From positions 248,001-312,000 of the forward strand of contig JAPWHL010000002.1 of NCBI GenBank assembly GCA_027214255.1: a stretch of 64,000 nucleotides of DNA, given 5' to 3'. The notes beneath the pieces were generated by a model. That model was not told where the DNA came from and made no database searches. It saw only the letters and a list, made by a program, of their open reading frames with translations. Every line of letters starts with the position of its first letter. Positions within the stretch are counted from its first letter, which is position 1. Below are positions 1 through 11,756 of the stretch, piece by piece. The position numbers and the translations under genes are program-made. The DNA comes from Roseovarius aestuarii (GTDB lineage: Bacteria; Pseudomonadota; Alphaproteobacteria; Rhodobacterales; Rhodobacteraceae).

Positions 1-2270
<2,270 letters not shown>

Positions 2271-2362
2271 TCAGTGATAGGCCGCGTTCCCCGCTACGTC
2301 CAGTCACGCCGAAGACCAAATGTACAGTCAATCGTCCACAGCCTTATGCGCAGCAATCCCAA

Positions 2363-2399
2363 GAAAAACCAAAGGCCGCCCCCATGATCGAGAGCGGCC
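2363..2399 (-). terminator. Rho-independent terminator of ctrA
   Basis: On the minus strand, GGCCGC (2399-2394) pairs with GCGGCC (2379-2374) across a 14-base loop and is followed by the T-rich run TTTGGTTTTTCTT. It starts 57 bases after the ctrA stop codon and would separate ctrA from ligA. Confidence 0.6.
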
Positions 2400-2455
2400 A
2401 AATTCATAGGTCTTAAGAAGATTACATTCAAACTGCGCTGCGTGTTTTTGACGCC

Positions 2456-3172
2456 TTAGGCACCGATGGCCATACGCGAGTCGTCCATTTCACTAGGCTC
2501 GGGATCGCGCAGAACATATCCGCGGCCCCACACTGTTTCGATGTAATTGGCACCACCCGTTGCCTCGGTCAGTTTCTTACGCAACTTGCAAATGAAGACA
2601 TCAATGATCTTCAACTCAGGTTCGTCCATGCCTCCGTAAAGATGGTTCAGAAACATTTCCTTTGTCAGGGTCGTGCCCTTGCGCAGACTCAGCAGTTCCA
2701 GCATCTGATATTCTTTACCGGTCAAATGCACCGTCTTGTTGGCGACATCCACCGTCTTAGCATCCAGATTGACATTGATCAGCCCGGTTCGGATCACTGA
2801 TTGGGAATGTCCCTTTGAGCGCCGGATGATCGCGTGAATCCGCGCTACCAATTCTTCGCGGTGAAAGGGCTTGGTCAGGTAATCATCTGCCCCAAAGCCA
2901 AATCCCTTGATCTTGCTTTCTGTATCGTCCGCCCCCGACAGGATCAGGATCGGTGTTTCCACCCGCGCCAGCCGCAATTGACGAAGAACATCATGTCCGG
3001 TCATATCCGGCAGATCCAGATCCAAAAGGATCAAATCGTAGTCATAAAGTTTGGCTAGATCGATCCCCTCTTCGCCCATTTCAGTCGTATAGACGTTCAG
3101 GTTTGCATGGGTCAGCATCAACTCAATGCTTTTCGAGGTCGTCGGATCATCTTCTACCAGAAGGACACGCAT
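2456..3172 (-). CDS. ctrA: Cell-cycle response regulator CtrA
   Basis: Master transcriptional regulator of alphaproteobacteria; in Rhodobacterales it controls motility, gene-transfer-agent and cell-cycle genes. The 238-aa product begins [10 protein letters not shown], the canonical CtrA N-terminus. The receiver domain (about 1-120) has the acidic pocket Asp8/Asp9, phospho-acceptor Asp51 (LILLDLDLP) and the conserved Lys of LTKPF. An OmpR-type winged helix fills about 125-230 ([23 protein letters not shown]). I chose ATG 3172, preceded by GGAGAG; a TTG at 3190 would add six residues foreign to the family. sciP, encoding its inhibitor, lies just upstream on the same strand, and a CtrA-like box at 3224-3239 suggests autoregulation. 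Confidence 0.97.
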   Translation of the reverse strand: MRVLLVEDDPTTSKSIELMLTHANLNVYTTEMGEEGIDLAKLYDYDLILLDLDLPDMTGHDVLRQLRLARVETPILILSGADDTESKIKGFGFGADDYLTKPFHREELVARIHAIIRRSKGHSQSVIRTGLINVNLDAKTVDVANKTVHLTGKEYQMLELLSLRKGTTLTKEMFLNHLYGGMDEPELKIIDVFICKLRKKLTEATGGANYIETVWGRGYVLRDPEPSEMDDSRMAIGA

Positions 3173-3223
3173 TGCTGTTTCTCTCCGCAAGTATTGCTTG
3201 TTCGATGAACCTGACGAAAAATG

Positions 3224-3239
3224 GTTAACTACAAGTTAC
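3224..3239 (-). promoter_or_regulatory. CtrA-type box upstream of ctrA
   Basis: Read on the minus strand this is GTAA-CTTGTAG-TTAAC, one base away from the CtrA consensus TTAA-N7-TTAAC. It lies about 50-70 bases before the ctrA start codon, a position suited to autoregulation. The match is seen; binding is inferred. Confidence 0.55.
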
Positions 3240-3281
3240 CATAGACGAACAAATCGGGAAAACAACCTGAAGTTGCATTTC

Positions 3282-3554
3282 TCAGCGGTACAGCTGAAGC
3301 GCTGTTGCCTTTAATGCGTCCTCCCCATGCAGGCTGACCGCGCGCACCCATTCCTGAAATTCATCATCGCTCAATCCATAGCGTCGACACGCCTCGTCCT
3401 GCGAGATCAGCCCATATAAAACACCCCGTACCACGGCCAGTTTTCGCGACGCGACCCAACGTGTCGTGTTGGCGGGCGGCAGATCAGCCTGAGACATTAC
3501 CCGTCCATCCGGTAAGGTGACAGCCCGCGGGCCATCGACTTTCTTAAGATACAT
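3282..3554 (-). CDS. sciP: CtrA inhibitory protein SciP (DUF1153 family)
   Basis: Small helix-turn-helix protein that, in Caulobacter, binds CtrA and blocks activation of CtrA-dependent promoters. The 90-aa product is a typical DUF1153 member: LPDGRVMSQADLPP, then TTRWVASRKLAVV, and the HTH-like ISQDEACRRYGLSDDEFQEW, ending LQLYR. ATG 3554 is used; the codon before it (3557) is GTG in frame. GAGG precedes it on the minus strand. The stop is 109 bases before the ctrA start, so the two may be co-transcribed. A pair of 15-bp direct repeats lies upstream (3637-3673). Confidence 0.88.
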   Translation of the reverse strand: MYLKKVDGPRAVTLPDGRVMSQADLPPANTTRWVASRKLAVVRGVLYGLISQDEACRRYGLSDDEFQEWVRAVSLHGEDALKATALQLYR

Positions 3555-3636
3555 CACAACAACCCTCGTAAAACCGAAGGGAAAAATGCATTGGACACGA
3601 TTAACAGCGTCTGAAATTACGCAGGCCTTGTTCAGC

Positions 3637-3673
3637 TGATTTACCTAAACCTGAGCGATGATTTTCCTAAACC
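3637..3673. repeat. Tandem 15-bp direct repeat between sciP and mnmA
   Basis: TGATTTACCTAAACC (3637-3651) and TGATTTTCCTAAACC (3659-3673) match at 14 of 15 positions and start 22 bp apart, two turns of the helix. They lie 83-119 bp before the sciP start and 64-100 bp before the mnmA start. The arrangement suggests a tandem operator for an unknown regulator. It does not match the CtrA, LexA or DnaA consensus. Confidence 0.5.
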
Positions 3674-3736
3674 GTTTTGCGTTTTTGAAACGAAAGCACT
3701 ATGTCCCCCAAGACACCCTTTGGATCGGAGCCTGTC

Positions 3737-4882
3737 ATGGCCTTGGATACTGCCCACCCGTTGAATTCGCTTGGTTTTGCAAAACCGCCCAGTCAGACAC
3801 GCGTTGTCGTCGCCATGTCCGGCGGTGTCGACAGTTCGGTCGTGGCTGCGCAACTGGCCGAAGAAGGTTATGACGTGATCGGTGTCACCTTGCAGCTATA
3901 TGATCATGGTGCGGCGCTGGCCAAGAAGGGCGCATGCTGTGCCGGGCTGGATATTCACGACGCGCGTCGCGTGGCCGAAGACATGGGCTTCCCGCATTAC
4001 GTTTTGGATTATGAAAACGTCTTCAAAGAAGCGGTGATCGACGAATTCGCCGACAGCTATCTGGGCGGCGCCACGCCGGTGCCCTGCATCCGGTGCAATG
4101 AACGGGTCAAGTTCAAGGACCTGCTGGAAACAGCCAAGGATCTTGAGGCTGACTGCATGGCAACAGGCCATTACATTCAGCGCAAGATGGGCAAAAATGG
4201 CCCCGAGTTGCATTCCGCCGAAGATGCGGCCCGCGATCAATCCTATTTCCTGTTTTCGACCACGCCCGAGCAGCTGGCCTATCTGCGCTTTCCCCTGGGG
4301 CATTTACCCTCCAAGGATGCCACGCGCGCGCTGGCGGCGAAATACGGACTGGCCGTCGCGGACAAGCCCGACAGTCAGGACATCTGCTTTGTGCCCAATG
4401 GAAACTATGCCGCAGTGATCGAAAAACTGCGACCCGGCGCGGCTGATCCGGGCGAGATAGTACATGCTGACGGGCGCATATTGGGCACACATAACGGCGT
4501 GATCCACTACACCGTCGGCCAAAGGCGCGGCCTTGGCATCGGCGGTCTGGATGAGCCGCTGTATGTGGTCAAATTGGACGTGGACGCAAAGCAAGTGATC
4601 GTCGGGCCCAAAGAGATGCTGTCAACCCGCGTCATACCCGTTCGTGAAATCAACTGGCTGAATGACGCACCTTTGATGTCGCAGAAAGAATGGCATGTTT
4701 CGGTCAAGGTGCGCTCGACGCGCCCCCCGCGCGAGGCGGTGATACGGCCCCTGTCCGAAACCGAGGCCGAGGTGGAATTGCTGACCCCCGAAGAAGGCGT
4801 GTCGCCCGGTCAGGCCTGCGTGTTCTACGCAAATGAGGGCAGCCGCATCCTTGGTGGCGGCTGGATCTGGCGCGGGTATTAA
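3737..4882 (+). CDS. mnmA: tRNA-specific 2-thiouridylase MnmA
   Basis: ATP-dependent enzyme that thiolates U34 of tRNA wobble positions for Lys, Glu and Gln. The 381-aa product has the PP-loop AMSGGVDSS near the N-terminus, the catalytic cysteine in [13 protein letters not shown] and the second cysteine in DSQDICFVP, followed by the TVGQRRGLG region and a C-terminal beta domain. I chose ATG 3737 because GGAG lies seven bases upstream and roseobacter MnmA proteins begin MALD. An in-frame ATG at 3701 would add 12 residues. It is monocistronic: it diverges from sciP and converges on lpxB. Confidence 0.96.
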   Translation: MALDTAHPLNSLGFAKPPSQTRVVVAMSGGVDSSVVAAQLAEEGYDVIGVTLQLYDHGAALAKKGACCAGLDIHDARRVAEDMGFPHYVLDYENVFKEAVIDEFADSYLGGATPVPCIRCNERVKFKDLLETAKDLEADCMATGHYIQRKMGKNGPELHSAEDAARDQSYFLFSTTPEQLAYLRFPLGHLPSKDATRALAAKYGLAVADKPDSQDICFVPNGNYAAVIEKLRPGAADPGEIVHADGRILGTHNGVIHYTVGQRRGLGIGGLDEPLYVVKLDVDAKQVIVGPKEMLSTRVIPVREINWLNDAPLMSQKEWHVSVKVRSTRPPREAVIRPLSETEAEVELLTPEEGVSPGQACVFYANEGSRILGGGWIWRGY

Positions 4883-4932
4883 CCAAATCCCACCCCCGAA
4901 CCGATCCGGGGTGCGGTGCCGATCAGGGCGAT

Positions 4933-6081
4933 CTATCCGGACATCCCTTGCAACACCGCTTTGGCAGCGCGCAGGCCCGGCGCCTCACCGCCCTTGCCCA
5001 AACGCTGCATCGTGGATTGCATCGCAGGCAATTGCGCCTGTGGATGCGCCAGCATGTCCAGCAGTGCAGGCGCAATGCAGGTGGGCGTACAGGCGGCCCC
5101 GGTGCATTCGGGAATGGCGCGCGTCTCACTGACCAGATTGACCAGTGTAACAGTATCAATCAGCAACATCCGCTGCACGATAGCACGCGTCAGCCAATTG
5201 GCGTCATAGGCAATAACCATAGGCGTCTGCGTCGCGGCCAGTTCTAGCGACACGGTTCCCGACGCGGCAAGCGCGCCACTGGCTGCCGCAAAGGCCGCGG
5301 ATTTATCCGCCTTGAACATATGCGAGGCGTTCGGATCCAGAACAACCGGCTTTTGCGGCCACTCGGCGCTGATTTGGCGAACCAACTCAGAGACGTTTCC
5401 GGTGGTCGGCACCACCAGCCGCATATTGGGATGCTGCGCCAGTACCGGGGCCAACGCCCGGCCAAAGATCGGCCCCAGACGCGAAACCTCGCCGCGTCGC
5501 GATCCGGGCAGGACCAACAGCAACGGTGCGTCTCCCAGCCTGTGGCGGGCCCGAAATGCGGCCTGTTCGGCAAGGGTCGCCACAGGCTCGGCCACCACCG
5601 GATGGCCGACGAAATCGCAAGCCATGCCAGCGGCCTCCATATAGGGCGGTTCGAACGGCAGCAAAGCCAACACATGGTCGATCACCTTGGCCATTTTCTG
5701 TGCCCGCCCTGCACGCCACGCCCAGACTGTAGGAGCAACGTAATGTACCGTGCGCAAGTCGCTACGTTCTTTGACCAACTTGGCCACGCGCAACGAAAAA
5801 TCGGGGCTGTCGATGGTGATCACCACATCTGGGCGCGCAGCCAAAGCCGCCTCGGCCGTCTGGCGGATACGGCGTTTCAGGTGGCGGTACTTCGGCAGCA
5901 CCTCGACCAACCCCATCACCGAAAGTTCGTCCATCGCAAACAGACTGTCCAGCCCTTCGGCCTTCATCAACGGGCCACCAACGCCGGTAAATTCAACCCC
6001 GGTCAGCGTCTTCAACCCGGCCATCAGCGCCGCGCCCAGCCGGTCCCCCGACGCTTCGCCCGCCAGGATAAAGACCTTCAT
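4933..6081 (-). CDS. lpxB: Lipid-A-disaccharide synthase LpxB
   Basis: Glycosyltransferase (GT19) that joins UDP-2,3-diacylglucosamine to lipid X, giving the lipid A disaccharide on the inner face of the cytoplasmic membrane. The 382-aa product opens with MKVFILAGEASGD and carries ITIDSPDFSLR, VAPTVWAWRAGR, LLPFEP and LPGSRRGEV, all LpxB signatures. Its ATG overlaps the lpxI stop by four bases (ATGA), indicating translational coupling. It is the last gene of the long envelope cluster and converges on mnmA. Confidence 0.97.
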   Translation of the reverse strand: MKVFILAGEASGDRLGAALMAGLKTLTGVEFTGVGGPLMKAEGLDSLFAMDELSVMGLVEVLPKYRHLKRRIRQTAEAALAARPDVVITIDSPDFSLRVAKLVKERSDLRTVHYVAPTVWAWRAGRAQKMAKVIDHVLALLPFEPPYMEAAGMACDFVGHPVVAEPVATLAEQAAFRARHRLGDAPLLLVLPGSRRGEVSRLGPIFGRALAPVLAQHPNMRLVVPTTGNVSELVRQISAEWPQKPVVLDPNASHMFKADKSAAFAAASGALAASGTVSLELAATQTPMVIAYDANWLTRAIVQRMLLIDTVTLVNLVSETRAIPECTGAACTPTCIAPALLDMLAHPQAQLPAMQSTMQRLGKGGEAPGLRAAKAVLQGMSG

Positions 6082-6887
6082 TCAAACGCCTGTGATATCA
6101 GGAAAATACCGGCTTCTTCGGCAGCAGCCAGCGTTTCATCACGGTCCAAAATCATCACGCGCCCCACCTGCAACGCCAGCCCGGACAACCCCGCGCGCGC
6201 AATGGCCGTGACGGTGTCCGGTCCAACGGCGGGCATGTCAATACGCAGGTCTTGCCCGTCCTTGGCGGCCTTAACATAGACGCCCTTCTGGCCCCGTTTC
6301 AGCGCTTCGGGCGTGGTCCCGACATAGCCAAGCAATGCGTCGGTGCCTTGCACGGTTTCAATTCCCAGACACTGGCCCCCGGCCACCGCGCAACCCTGCC
6401 CAATGTCCAGTGAGGCCGTGGTGCGCAGGATTTCGACCCCACGCGCAATATCGCTTTGCTGGGCTGTTGTCACTGCGGGTCCAATGGTCAGGCCCTCCTC
6501 GGCCACCAAAGCGGGCAACAGCTCGTGCGCACCCAGAACGGTAAACCCCTGCTCTTCAAAGGTTTCGATCACAAAGCGCAACAGTGCGTCATCACCTTTG
6601 GGCAACGCCGCCATAAGGCGCGGGGCCAGACGCATCATGTCTGCGTCCAGATCGGCAGGACTCAACGCAGGTCGGCTAAGGGCGCCAGCAAAGACCATAC
6701 GGTCAACGCCCGCCTCTTTCATCGCCGCAAACAGCGTGCCGATCTTCTCGATTGGAAACTCCTGTCCGCGGTCGGCCAGCGCACTGGGCACGCCGCGCAG
6801 CGTATAAATCAGCGCCTCGGGATGAGCCTTGGCCAACGCGACAGGCAGCGCGCCTGAACAGGCCAATATCGCCAGACGGCCCGCCAT
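6078..6887 (-). CDS. lpxI: UDP-2,3-diacylglucosamine diphosphatase LpxI
   Basis: Hydrolyses UDP-2,3-diacylglucosamine to lipid X and UMP, the step before LpxB. The 269-aa product belongs to the LpxI (former DUF1009) family used by alphaproteobacteria instead of LpxH. Visible family features are MAGRLAILACSGALP at the N-terminus, MVFAGALSRP, and the C-terminal block MPAVGPDTVTAIARAG. It sits between lpxA (three bases of spacing) and lpxB (four-base overlap), exactly where the pathway needs it. Confidence 0.95.
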   Translation of the reverse strand: MAGRLAILACSGALPVALAKAHPEALIYTLRGVPSALADRGQEFPIEKIGTLFAAMKEAGVDRMVFAGALSRPALSPADLDADMMRLAPRLMAALPKGDDALLRFVIETFEEQGFTVLGAHELLPALVAEEGLTIGPAVTTAQQSDIARGVEILRTTASLDIGQGCAVAGGQCLGIETVQGTDALLGYVGTTPEALKRGQKGVYVKAAKDGQDLRIDMPAVGPDTVTAIARAGLSGLALQVGRVMILDRDETLAAAEEAGIFLISQAFE

Positions 6888-6890
6888 GCC

Positions 6891-7685
6891 CTAACCCTGA
6901 CCGGGCGTCAGGAACGAACGATCACTGGCACCGGTTACAAAATCGACGATATGGCGGACATAGTCGCTGTCGGTTTCGCCCCCCAGACGGCGCGCCCGCT
7001 CCTGAAACGCGCCTTCGCCTTGCGCCAACATCTGGAATGCGGCCCGCAGCGCGGTAATGTCAGCGCGCGAAACGCCGCGCCGTTTCAACCCGACAAGGTT
7101 CAGCCCATCCAAATGACCGCGCGGAGCCTGCACCAGCCCATAGGGAATCACATCATTCGTCACCATCGTGACCGCGCCGATGATGGCCCCCTGCCCGATA
7201 CGCACGAATTGATGTACCCCCGACAAGCCGCCGATGATCACGTCATCCTCAACCACGCAATGTCCGGCAAGGGCGGCGTTGTTTACCACTATGACGCGGT
7301 TGGCGATCCGCACGTCATGCGCCACATGACAGCCAGCCATCAACAGGCAGTCATCGCCAATCTGCGTCAGCGCCCCGCCGCCAGATGTGCCGGTGTTGAT
7401 CGTCACATGCTCTCGGATGCGGTTGCGCGCGCCAATCACCAAGCGGGTCTTTTCGCCCTGAAACTTAAGATCCTGCGGGATTTCCCCGATACAGGCGAAC
7501 GAAAACACTGTGCAATCTGCACCGATCTCGGTATCGCCCGTCACCACGACATGGCTTTTCAACGTCACATTTTGCCCCAGCCTCACATCCGGGCCGATAT
7601 GGCAAAACGGGCCGATGACACAGCCCTGCGCAATCTGCGCACCCGGTTCAATCACCGCGCTGGGGTGGATGTTGGGCGCACTCAT
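6891..7685 (-). CDS. lpxA: UDP-N-acetylglucosamine acyltransferase LpxA
   Basis: First committed step of lipid A synthesis, transferring a 3-hydroxyacyl chain from ACP to UDP-GlcNAc. The 264-aa product is a left-handed beta helix of hexapeptide repeats ([29 protein letters not shown]) with the catalytic histidine region [11 protein letters not shown] and a C-terminal helical domain. The start is ATG 7685, which overlaps the fabZ stop by four bases (ATGA), so earlier in-frame starts inside fabZ are not needed. Confidence 0.97.
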   Translation of the reverse strand: MSAPNIHPSAVIEPGAQIAQGCVIGPFCHIGPDVRLGQNVTLKSHVVVTGDTEIGADCTVFSFACIGEIPQDLKFQGEKTRLVIGARNRIREHVTINTGTSGGGALTQIGDDCLLMAGCHVAHDVRIANRVIVVNNAALAGHCVVEDDVIIGGLSGVHQFVRIGQGAIIGAVTMVTNDVIPYGLVQAPRGHLDGLNLVGLKRRGVSRADITALRAAFQMLAQGEGAFQERARRLGGETDSDYVRHIVDFVTGASDRSFLTPGQG

Positions 7686-8155
7686 TCTGTAGGGGCCTCG
7701 CCAAGGTCCATCATCGCCGTGAATTCGACTTCGCACGCCATGTCGCCTTCGACTGTGGCCGTTCCGCCGAATTTCCAGACTTTGGCGCCGGGCTTGCCGC
7801 GCAGAGTGGTCACGCGCATTTCCAGCACGTCACCGGGAACAACCATGCGACGGAATTTGCATTTATCGATCGCCATGAAATAGACCAGCATGTTGCGGTC
7901 TTCCATTCCCATGGCCGTGCCAACCATTACTGCAGCCGTCTGGGCCATGGCCTCGACAATTGTGACGCCGGGCATGATAGGCTTGCCCGGGAAATGGCCC
8001 TGAAAATGCGGCTCGTTCATGGTCACATTCTTGATCCCAAGCGCCGATTGAGTGCCATCAATGTCACGCACCTTGTCCACCAACAAGAATGGATAGCGGT
8101 GCGGGATCAGACGTTGGATCAGGTGGATATCGGCGCTGAGAAGCGGCTGGTTCAT
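7682..8155 (-). CDS. fabZ: 3-hydroxyacyl-ACP dehydratase FabZ
   Basis: Dehydrates (3R)-hydroxyacyl-ACP during fatty acid elongation, and competes with LpxA for the same substrate, hence the conserved linkage. The 157-aa hot-dog protein has [14 protein letters not shown], the catalytic histidine in [15 protein letters not shown] and the catalytic Glu in IVEAMAQ. The start is ATG 8155 with AAAGGA six bases upstream; a start at 8194 would add 13 residues. It overlaps lpxA by four bases. A 262-bp gap separates it from skp/ompH. Confidence 0.96.
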   Translation of the reverse strand: MNQPLLSADIHLIQRLIPHRYPFLLVDKVRDIDGTQSALGIKNVTMNEPHFQGHFPGKPIMPGVTIVEAMAQTAAVMVGTAMGMEDRNMLVYFMAIDKCKFRRMVVPGDVLEMRVTTLRGKPGAKVWKFGGTATVEGDMACEVEFTAMMDLGEAPTE

Positions 8156-8417
8156 ACGAGTCCTTTCAAGCGCCAACAAGCGCTGCTTAGTCAATGCGTT
8201 TCAGGCCTTACCTGCGGTGCCATCGTCCTGAAACACGGCCCTAATCCCGAACGTTGCACGCATTTGAACCAAAGCTGCGGGGCAGGTATTTTTCATCAAT
8301 TGCTTTAGCAAGTTGGCGGCGATGGGGCAAGGTGGACGCCACCCGAATAGAACGCGCGCGCGCCACCGGCTGAATCACAGGATCAGGACTAAACGTCCAT
8401 CGGGCATGTTCACGGTG
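8156..8417. other. Gap between skp and fabZ with one long-loop inverted repeat
   Basis: No convincing coding frame is seen. GTTTCAGG (8198-8205) and CCTGAAAC (8227-8234) form an 8-bp inverted repeat with a 21-base spacer just before the fabZ leader. There is no T-run, so its role (leader hairpin, weak terminator or chance) is open. A promoter for fabZ-lpxAIB may lie here. Confidence 0.35.
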
Positions 8418-9074
8418 TTACTCATCACCGATCGGCGCAGTGTTCTGCGCGTCAGGTGTTTCGCCAATCGGTGTTTCGGGCACAGACGTATCCGGTAGTT
8501 GCCCCGCTCCGTCGCCAATCACTTCGTCTATCCGGCTGATCGCCAGATCGGTAATGTCGATGACGTCCGCACGCAGCAAGACCTGGCGATTGTCCAGAAT
8601 GATCTTGCCCCCGGTTTCACGCATCACCTGAACCAAAACGGGTTCGGCCATCCGCATCAACGTCAGCGGCGCAATCTCGCGCCCGCGTTCAAGATCGCGC
8701 GCCGCGCGTTCATTTTCTTGGCGCAATGCACGCACACGCGCGTCGAACGCATCTGCCTTGTCGCGGAATTCGGCCGGGGTCATGTCCGGGCGGGCATCGG
8801 TCAGCGCCTGTTCTTCCGCGCGCAGTGTCGTCTCAATCTCGCGGTTATGTGCGATCAACTTGTCACGTTCTTGCTGATACTGCTCGGTCAGGCGTTGGCC
8901 AACCATTGTTCCGGCAAACAGACGCTCGGGGTCCAGAACCAAAATCTCGCTCTGGACCGTACCTGCTTCTTGGGCTGAGACAGCGGCTGGAAATCCTGTC
9001 AGCATCAGCACCGCCAGCAGACTCGCGGTGCCCCGGACCAAAGATCGGCCCAGCCGACTGGCCCGAGGTCGCAT
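8418..9074 (-). CDS. Periplasmic OmpH/Skp-family chaperone
   Basis: Probable periplasmic holdase for outer-membrane proteins. The 218-aa product has an N-terminal signal peptide (basic MRPRASRLGRS, hydrophobic LLAVLMLTGF, cleavage near VSAQ) and a central charged helical region rich in Arg/Glu/Gln (about 55-130) that resembles the Skp tentacle coiled coil. The C-terminal tail is Pro/Glu/Asp-rich and low-complexity. ATG 9074 overlaps the bamA stop by one base (TGATG). The family assignment rests on length, signal, coiled coil and the conserved bamA-skp-fabZ order. Confidence 0.85.
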   Translation of the reverse strand: MRPRASRLGRSLVRGTASLLAVLMLTGFPAAVSAQEAGTVQSEILVLDPERLFAGTMVGQRLTEQYQQERDKLIAHNREIETTLRAEEQALTDARPDMTPAEFRDKADAFDARVRALRQENERAARDLERGREIAPLTLMRMAEPVLVQVMRETGGKIILDNRQVLLRADVIDITDLAISRIDEVIGDGAGQLPDTSVPETPIGETPDAQNTAPIGDE

Positions 9075-11401
9075 CAGAATTCCGAGGCAATGGAGAGATC
9101 AAAGTTTTGGGTTCTGTCGCCCGATTCCTTTTTCAGAGCGCGCGAGAAGTTGAAACGAAGCGGCCCGAAAGGCGAGCGCCAGATCAACGACAGGCCAACG
9201 GTGTGACGTGGCTCAAACCCGCTGGATGAGACCGGTGTCAACGCATTGGACGTGTCCACATCCCAAATCGCCCCCATGTCATAGAATGCACCGCCACTGA
9301 TCCCGTATTCTTCGGGCAAGCCCAGAGGGAATTCGGCGTCCAGTTTCAACGACGCAAAGAAGTTACCGCCCAGATGCTCGTCACCCTCGATGGGACCGAT
9401 GCCGTTCGGCTCAAAGCCGCGAATGATCTGACCTGAATAGCGATCCACAGCGCGGCTGTTCTGACCGCCAGAGAAGTTCAAAGCACCGCCTTCAAGCGTG
9501 GCGCGCAGCGTGACTTCTTCGTTCATCACCTTGGTCTGGGCAATTACCTTGGCCGAGGATTTGATGTATTCGCTATCGCCACCCAGCCCATAGAATTCTT
9601 GACCAAAGGACAACAACACACCGGCGTTGGGGTTCAAGCCTGAACGGCGCGTGTCATAGGTATAGTTATAACCCACACCGCTGGAGAACAGACCGCCCTG
9701 CGCCACTTCGTTCGCCAGCACCCCGGTAGTACCGGTATAGTCGCGCATGTCGCGATACGCAGCGCTGTAGAGCAGCGTCAGGCGCCCGTTTTCACTGACC
9801 GGGAAGGTCAGGCTGGGACGGAATGTGCCAGTTGTGGTGTCATAAAGTGAATAGTCGCTGTCGGTCTCATACAGGCCAAAGTCCATACCAAAGGCCACGT
9901 CGCGGCCCAGAAACGCAGGTTCTACAAATCCAATGTTGTAGTTGGCGTTATCCGCAGCAACCGCGACCGCAGCCGACAGGCTCTGCCCGCGCCCAAGGAA
10001 GTTACGCTCGGAAAAGCCAATCGAAATCCCCAAGCCACTGCTGCTGGAATAGGATCCACCAAAAGTCAGTGAGCCTGTGGTTTTTTCTTCGACGTCGACA
10101 TCGACAACCACCTGATCGGGGCGCGATCCCTCGCGTGCGTCCACCTCGGCGGTCTCAAAGTAATCCAGCGCACGGATACGTTCAGCACTTTCGCGGATTT
10201 CACGCGGGTTGAACGGGTCGCCTTCGACAGTATCGAACTGACGGCGAATAACGCGGTCCAGCGTGGTTGTATTTCCCTCGATGTCGATCCGTTCAACAAA
10301 GATTCGGGGGCCACGTACCAGCGCGAATTCCACATCCAGCGTCAGGTCGCGCTCATTACGGGTGATACGCGGCTCTACACGCAGGAAATTGACGCCATTC
10401 TTGATGCCCAAGCGTTCCATCCGCGCGATCGAGTTTTCGACCAGCGTCGGAGAGTAAACCACGCCGGGACGGATTTTCAGAGCATTTTGATATTCTTCGG
10501 CGTCTGCTTCGGTCAGTTCACTGACCGTCGTGATGCGGCCAAATTTGAACTGCTGCCCTTCTTCGATGTTGAAGGTAATGAAGTAGGTGTCTTTTTCGCG
10601 TGCCAGCTCAGCGTTGACGCCGGTTACACGGAAATCGACATAACCGCGGAGCGAATAGAAATCGGCCAGCACCTGCTTGTCGAATTCGATCCGATCCTCG
10701 ACAAACGTGTCGCGGTTCACAAGCGCGCGGAACAGGCCCGCCTGCTTGCTTTCGACGACACGGCGCAGGCGACGATCAGAATAGGCACGGTTGCCAACGA
10801 AACTGATGCGCTGCACTTCGATCTTCTTGCCTTCAAACACCTCAAAGACCAGATCAACGCGGTTGTCGCTGCGCCGGATCACTCGGGGCGTAACCCGGGC
10901 CGCACTGCGACCGGTTTCTGAATAAGCCTCGACGATGGTGGCAGCATCGCGTTCTGCCTTGCCTGGGTTAAACACCTGGCGCGGCGCGCTTTCGATCAGG
11001 CCTGCCATGTCCTCGTCCTTGAGGCTTTTGTTGCCCTCAAAGGCGATCTTGGAGATCGTGGGATATTCGACGACCTTGATTTCAAGGGTCGATCCCCGAG
11101 GATTGATCGAAACATCTTCGAACAGGCCACTGGCCAAAATACGTTGGTAAGCGTCGTTCAATTCACCCGCGCTGACGGTCGCGCCCTTGGCGATTCCCGC
11201 ATAGCTCAGGATTGTCCCGCTCTCGATGCGCTGATTACCTTCGATCGAAACCGAATTAAATCGATAGTTCTGTGCAGCGGCAGGAGTGACAGAGCCCAAA
11301 AAGCCCAATGAAATCAAACCGAACAAGAGCAACCCTGACAGCAGCCTTTGATACAGGGTGTGGCGCGCGGCGCGACCGCGCATTTGATCGGACAATTGCA
11401 T
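9074..11401 (-). CDS. bamA: Outer membrane protein assembly factor BamA
   Basis: Core of the BAM complex that inserts beta-barrel proteins into the outer membrane. The 775-aa precursor has a signal peptide ending near AAAQN, then five POTRA domains (about 46-425, first one starting YRFNSVSIEGNQRI) and a C-terminal Omp85 barrel. The loop-6 motif IIRGFEPNGIGP is present and the last residue is Phe, as expected for the barrel signal. The length is close to the family norm. It overlaps skp by one base. Upstream is a 355-bp noncoding stretch. Confidence 0.97.
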   Translation of the reverse strand: MQLSDQMRGRAARHTLYQRLLSGLLLFGLISLGFLGSVTPAAAQNYRFNSVSIEGNQRIESGTILSYAGIAKGATVSAGELNDAYQRILASGLFEDVSINPRGSTLEIKVVEYPTISKIAFEGNKSLKDEDMAGLIESAPRQVFNPGKAERDAATIVEAYSETGRSAARVTPRVIRRSDNRVDLVFEVFEGKKIEVQRISFVGNRAYSDRRLRRVVESKQAGLFRALVNRDTFVEDRIEFDKQVLADFYSLRGYVDFRVTGVNAELAREKDTYFITFNIEEGQQFKFGRITTVSELTEADAEEYQNALKIRPGVVYSPTLVENSIARMERLGIKNGVNFLRVEPRITRNERDLTLDVEFALVRGPRIFVERIDIEGNTTTLDRVIRRQFDTVEGDPFNPREIRESAERIRALDYFETAEVDAREGSRPDQVVVDVDVEEKTTGSLTFGGSYSSSSGLGISIGFSERNFLGRGQSLSAAVAVAADNANYNIGFVEPAFLGRDVAFGMDFGLYETDSDYSLYDTTTGTFRPSLTFPVSENGRLTLLYSAAYRDMRDYTGTTGVLANEVAQGGLFSSGVGYNYTYDTRRSGLNPNAGVLLSFGQEFYGLGGDSEYIKSSAKVIAQTKVMNEEVTLRATLEGGALNFSGGQNSRAVDRYSGQIIRGFEPNGIGPIEGDEHLGGNFFASLKLDAEFPLGLPEEYGISGGAFYDMGAIWDVDTSNALTPVSSSGFEPRHTVGLSLIWRSPFGPLRFNFSRALKKESGDRTQNFDLSIASEF

Positions 11402-11756
11402 GTTATCAACCTAGTCAGACATCCCAATGGCCTCGTCAGTAACGGGTCAGACCGGGCTTGTCAAAACGCCAATTGACGACACGGGCATCGGGTGTTGCCC
11501 CCGTACCGCCATCAAATGTTTCGCAAGATTACAGAATCGCCGATTTTTGCGATTTGAGTGAATGAAACAGGTGTTGTAGACGTCCCGCTTTAGCCGGGCG
11601 CTGCAAAATGACCGCGGACCGCTTTGGCGAGAATATGCCGGTATTTACAGAGCGCCTACTCCGACGGCCAGAACGCGAATAAGCGCCGAGGCTTGGAAGA
11701 GCCACGCCGCTTGCTAGCAAATGCAGACTGCTGCCCGACGATGGGCGCAGTCAGGA
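11402..11756. other. Noncoding stretch upstream of bamA
   Basis: These 355 bp hold no frame with convincing coding character. AATCGC (11535-11540) and GCGATT (11549-11554) form a short hairpin, and CCCG/CGGG at 11584-11598 another. On the minus strand, neither is followed by a strong T-run. The bamA promoter is expected here, but I could not identify one by eye. Confidence 0.4.

Noticed and set aside
4891..4913. CACCCC/GGGGTG hairpin between mnmA and lpxB as a bidirectional terminator
   Set aside because: Only six pairs, an 11-base loop and no T-run on either strand.
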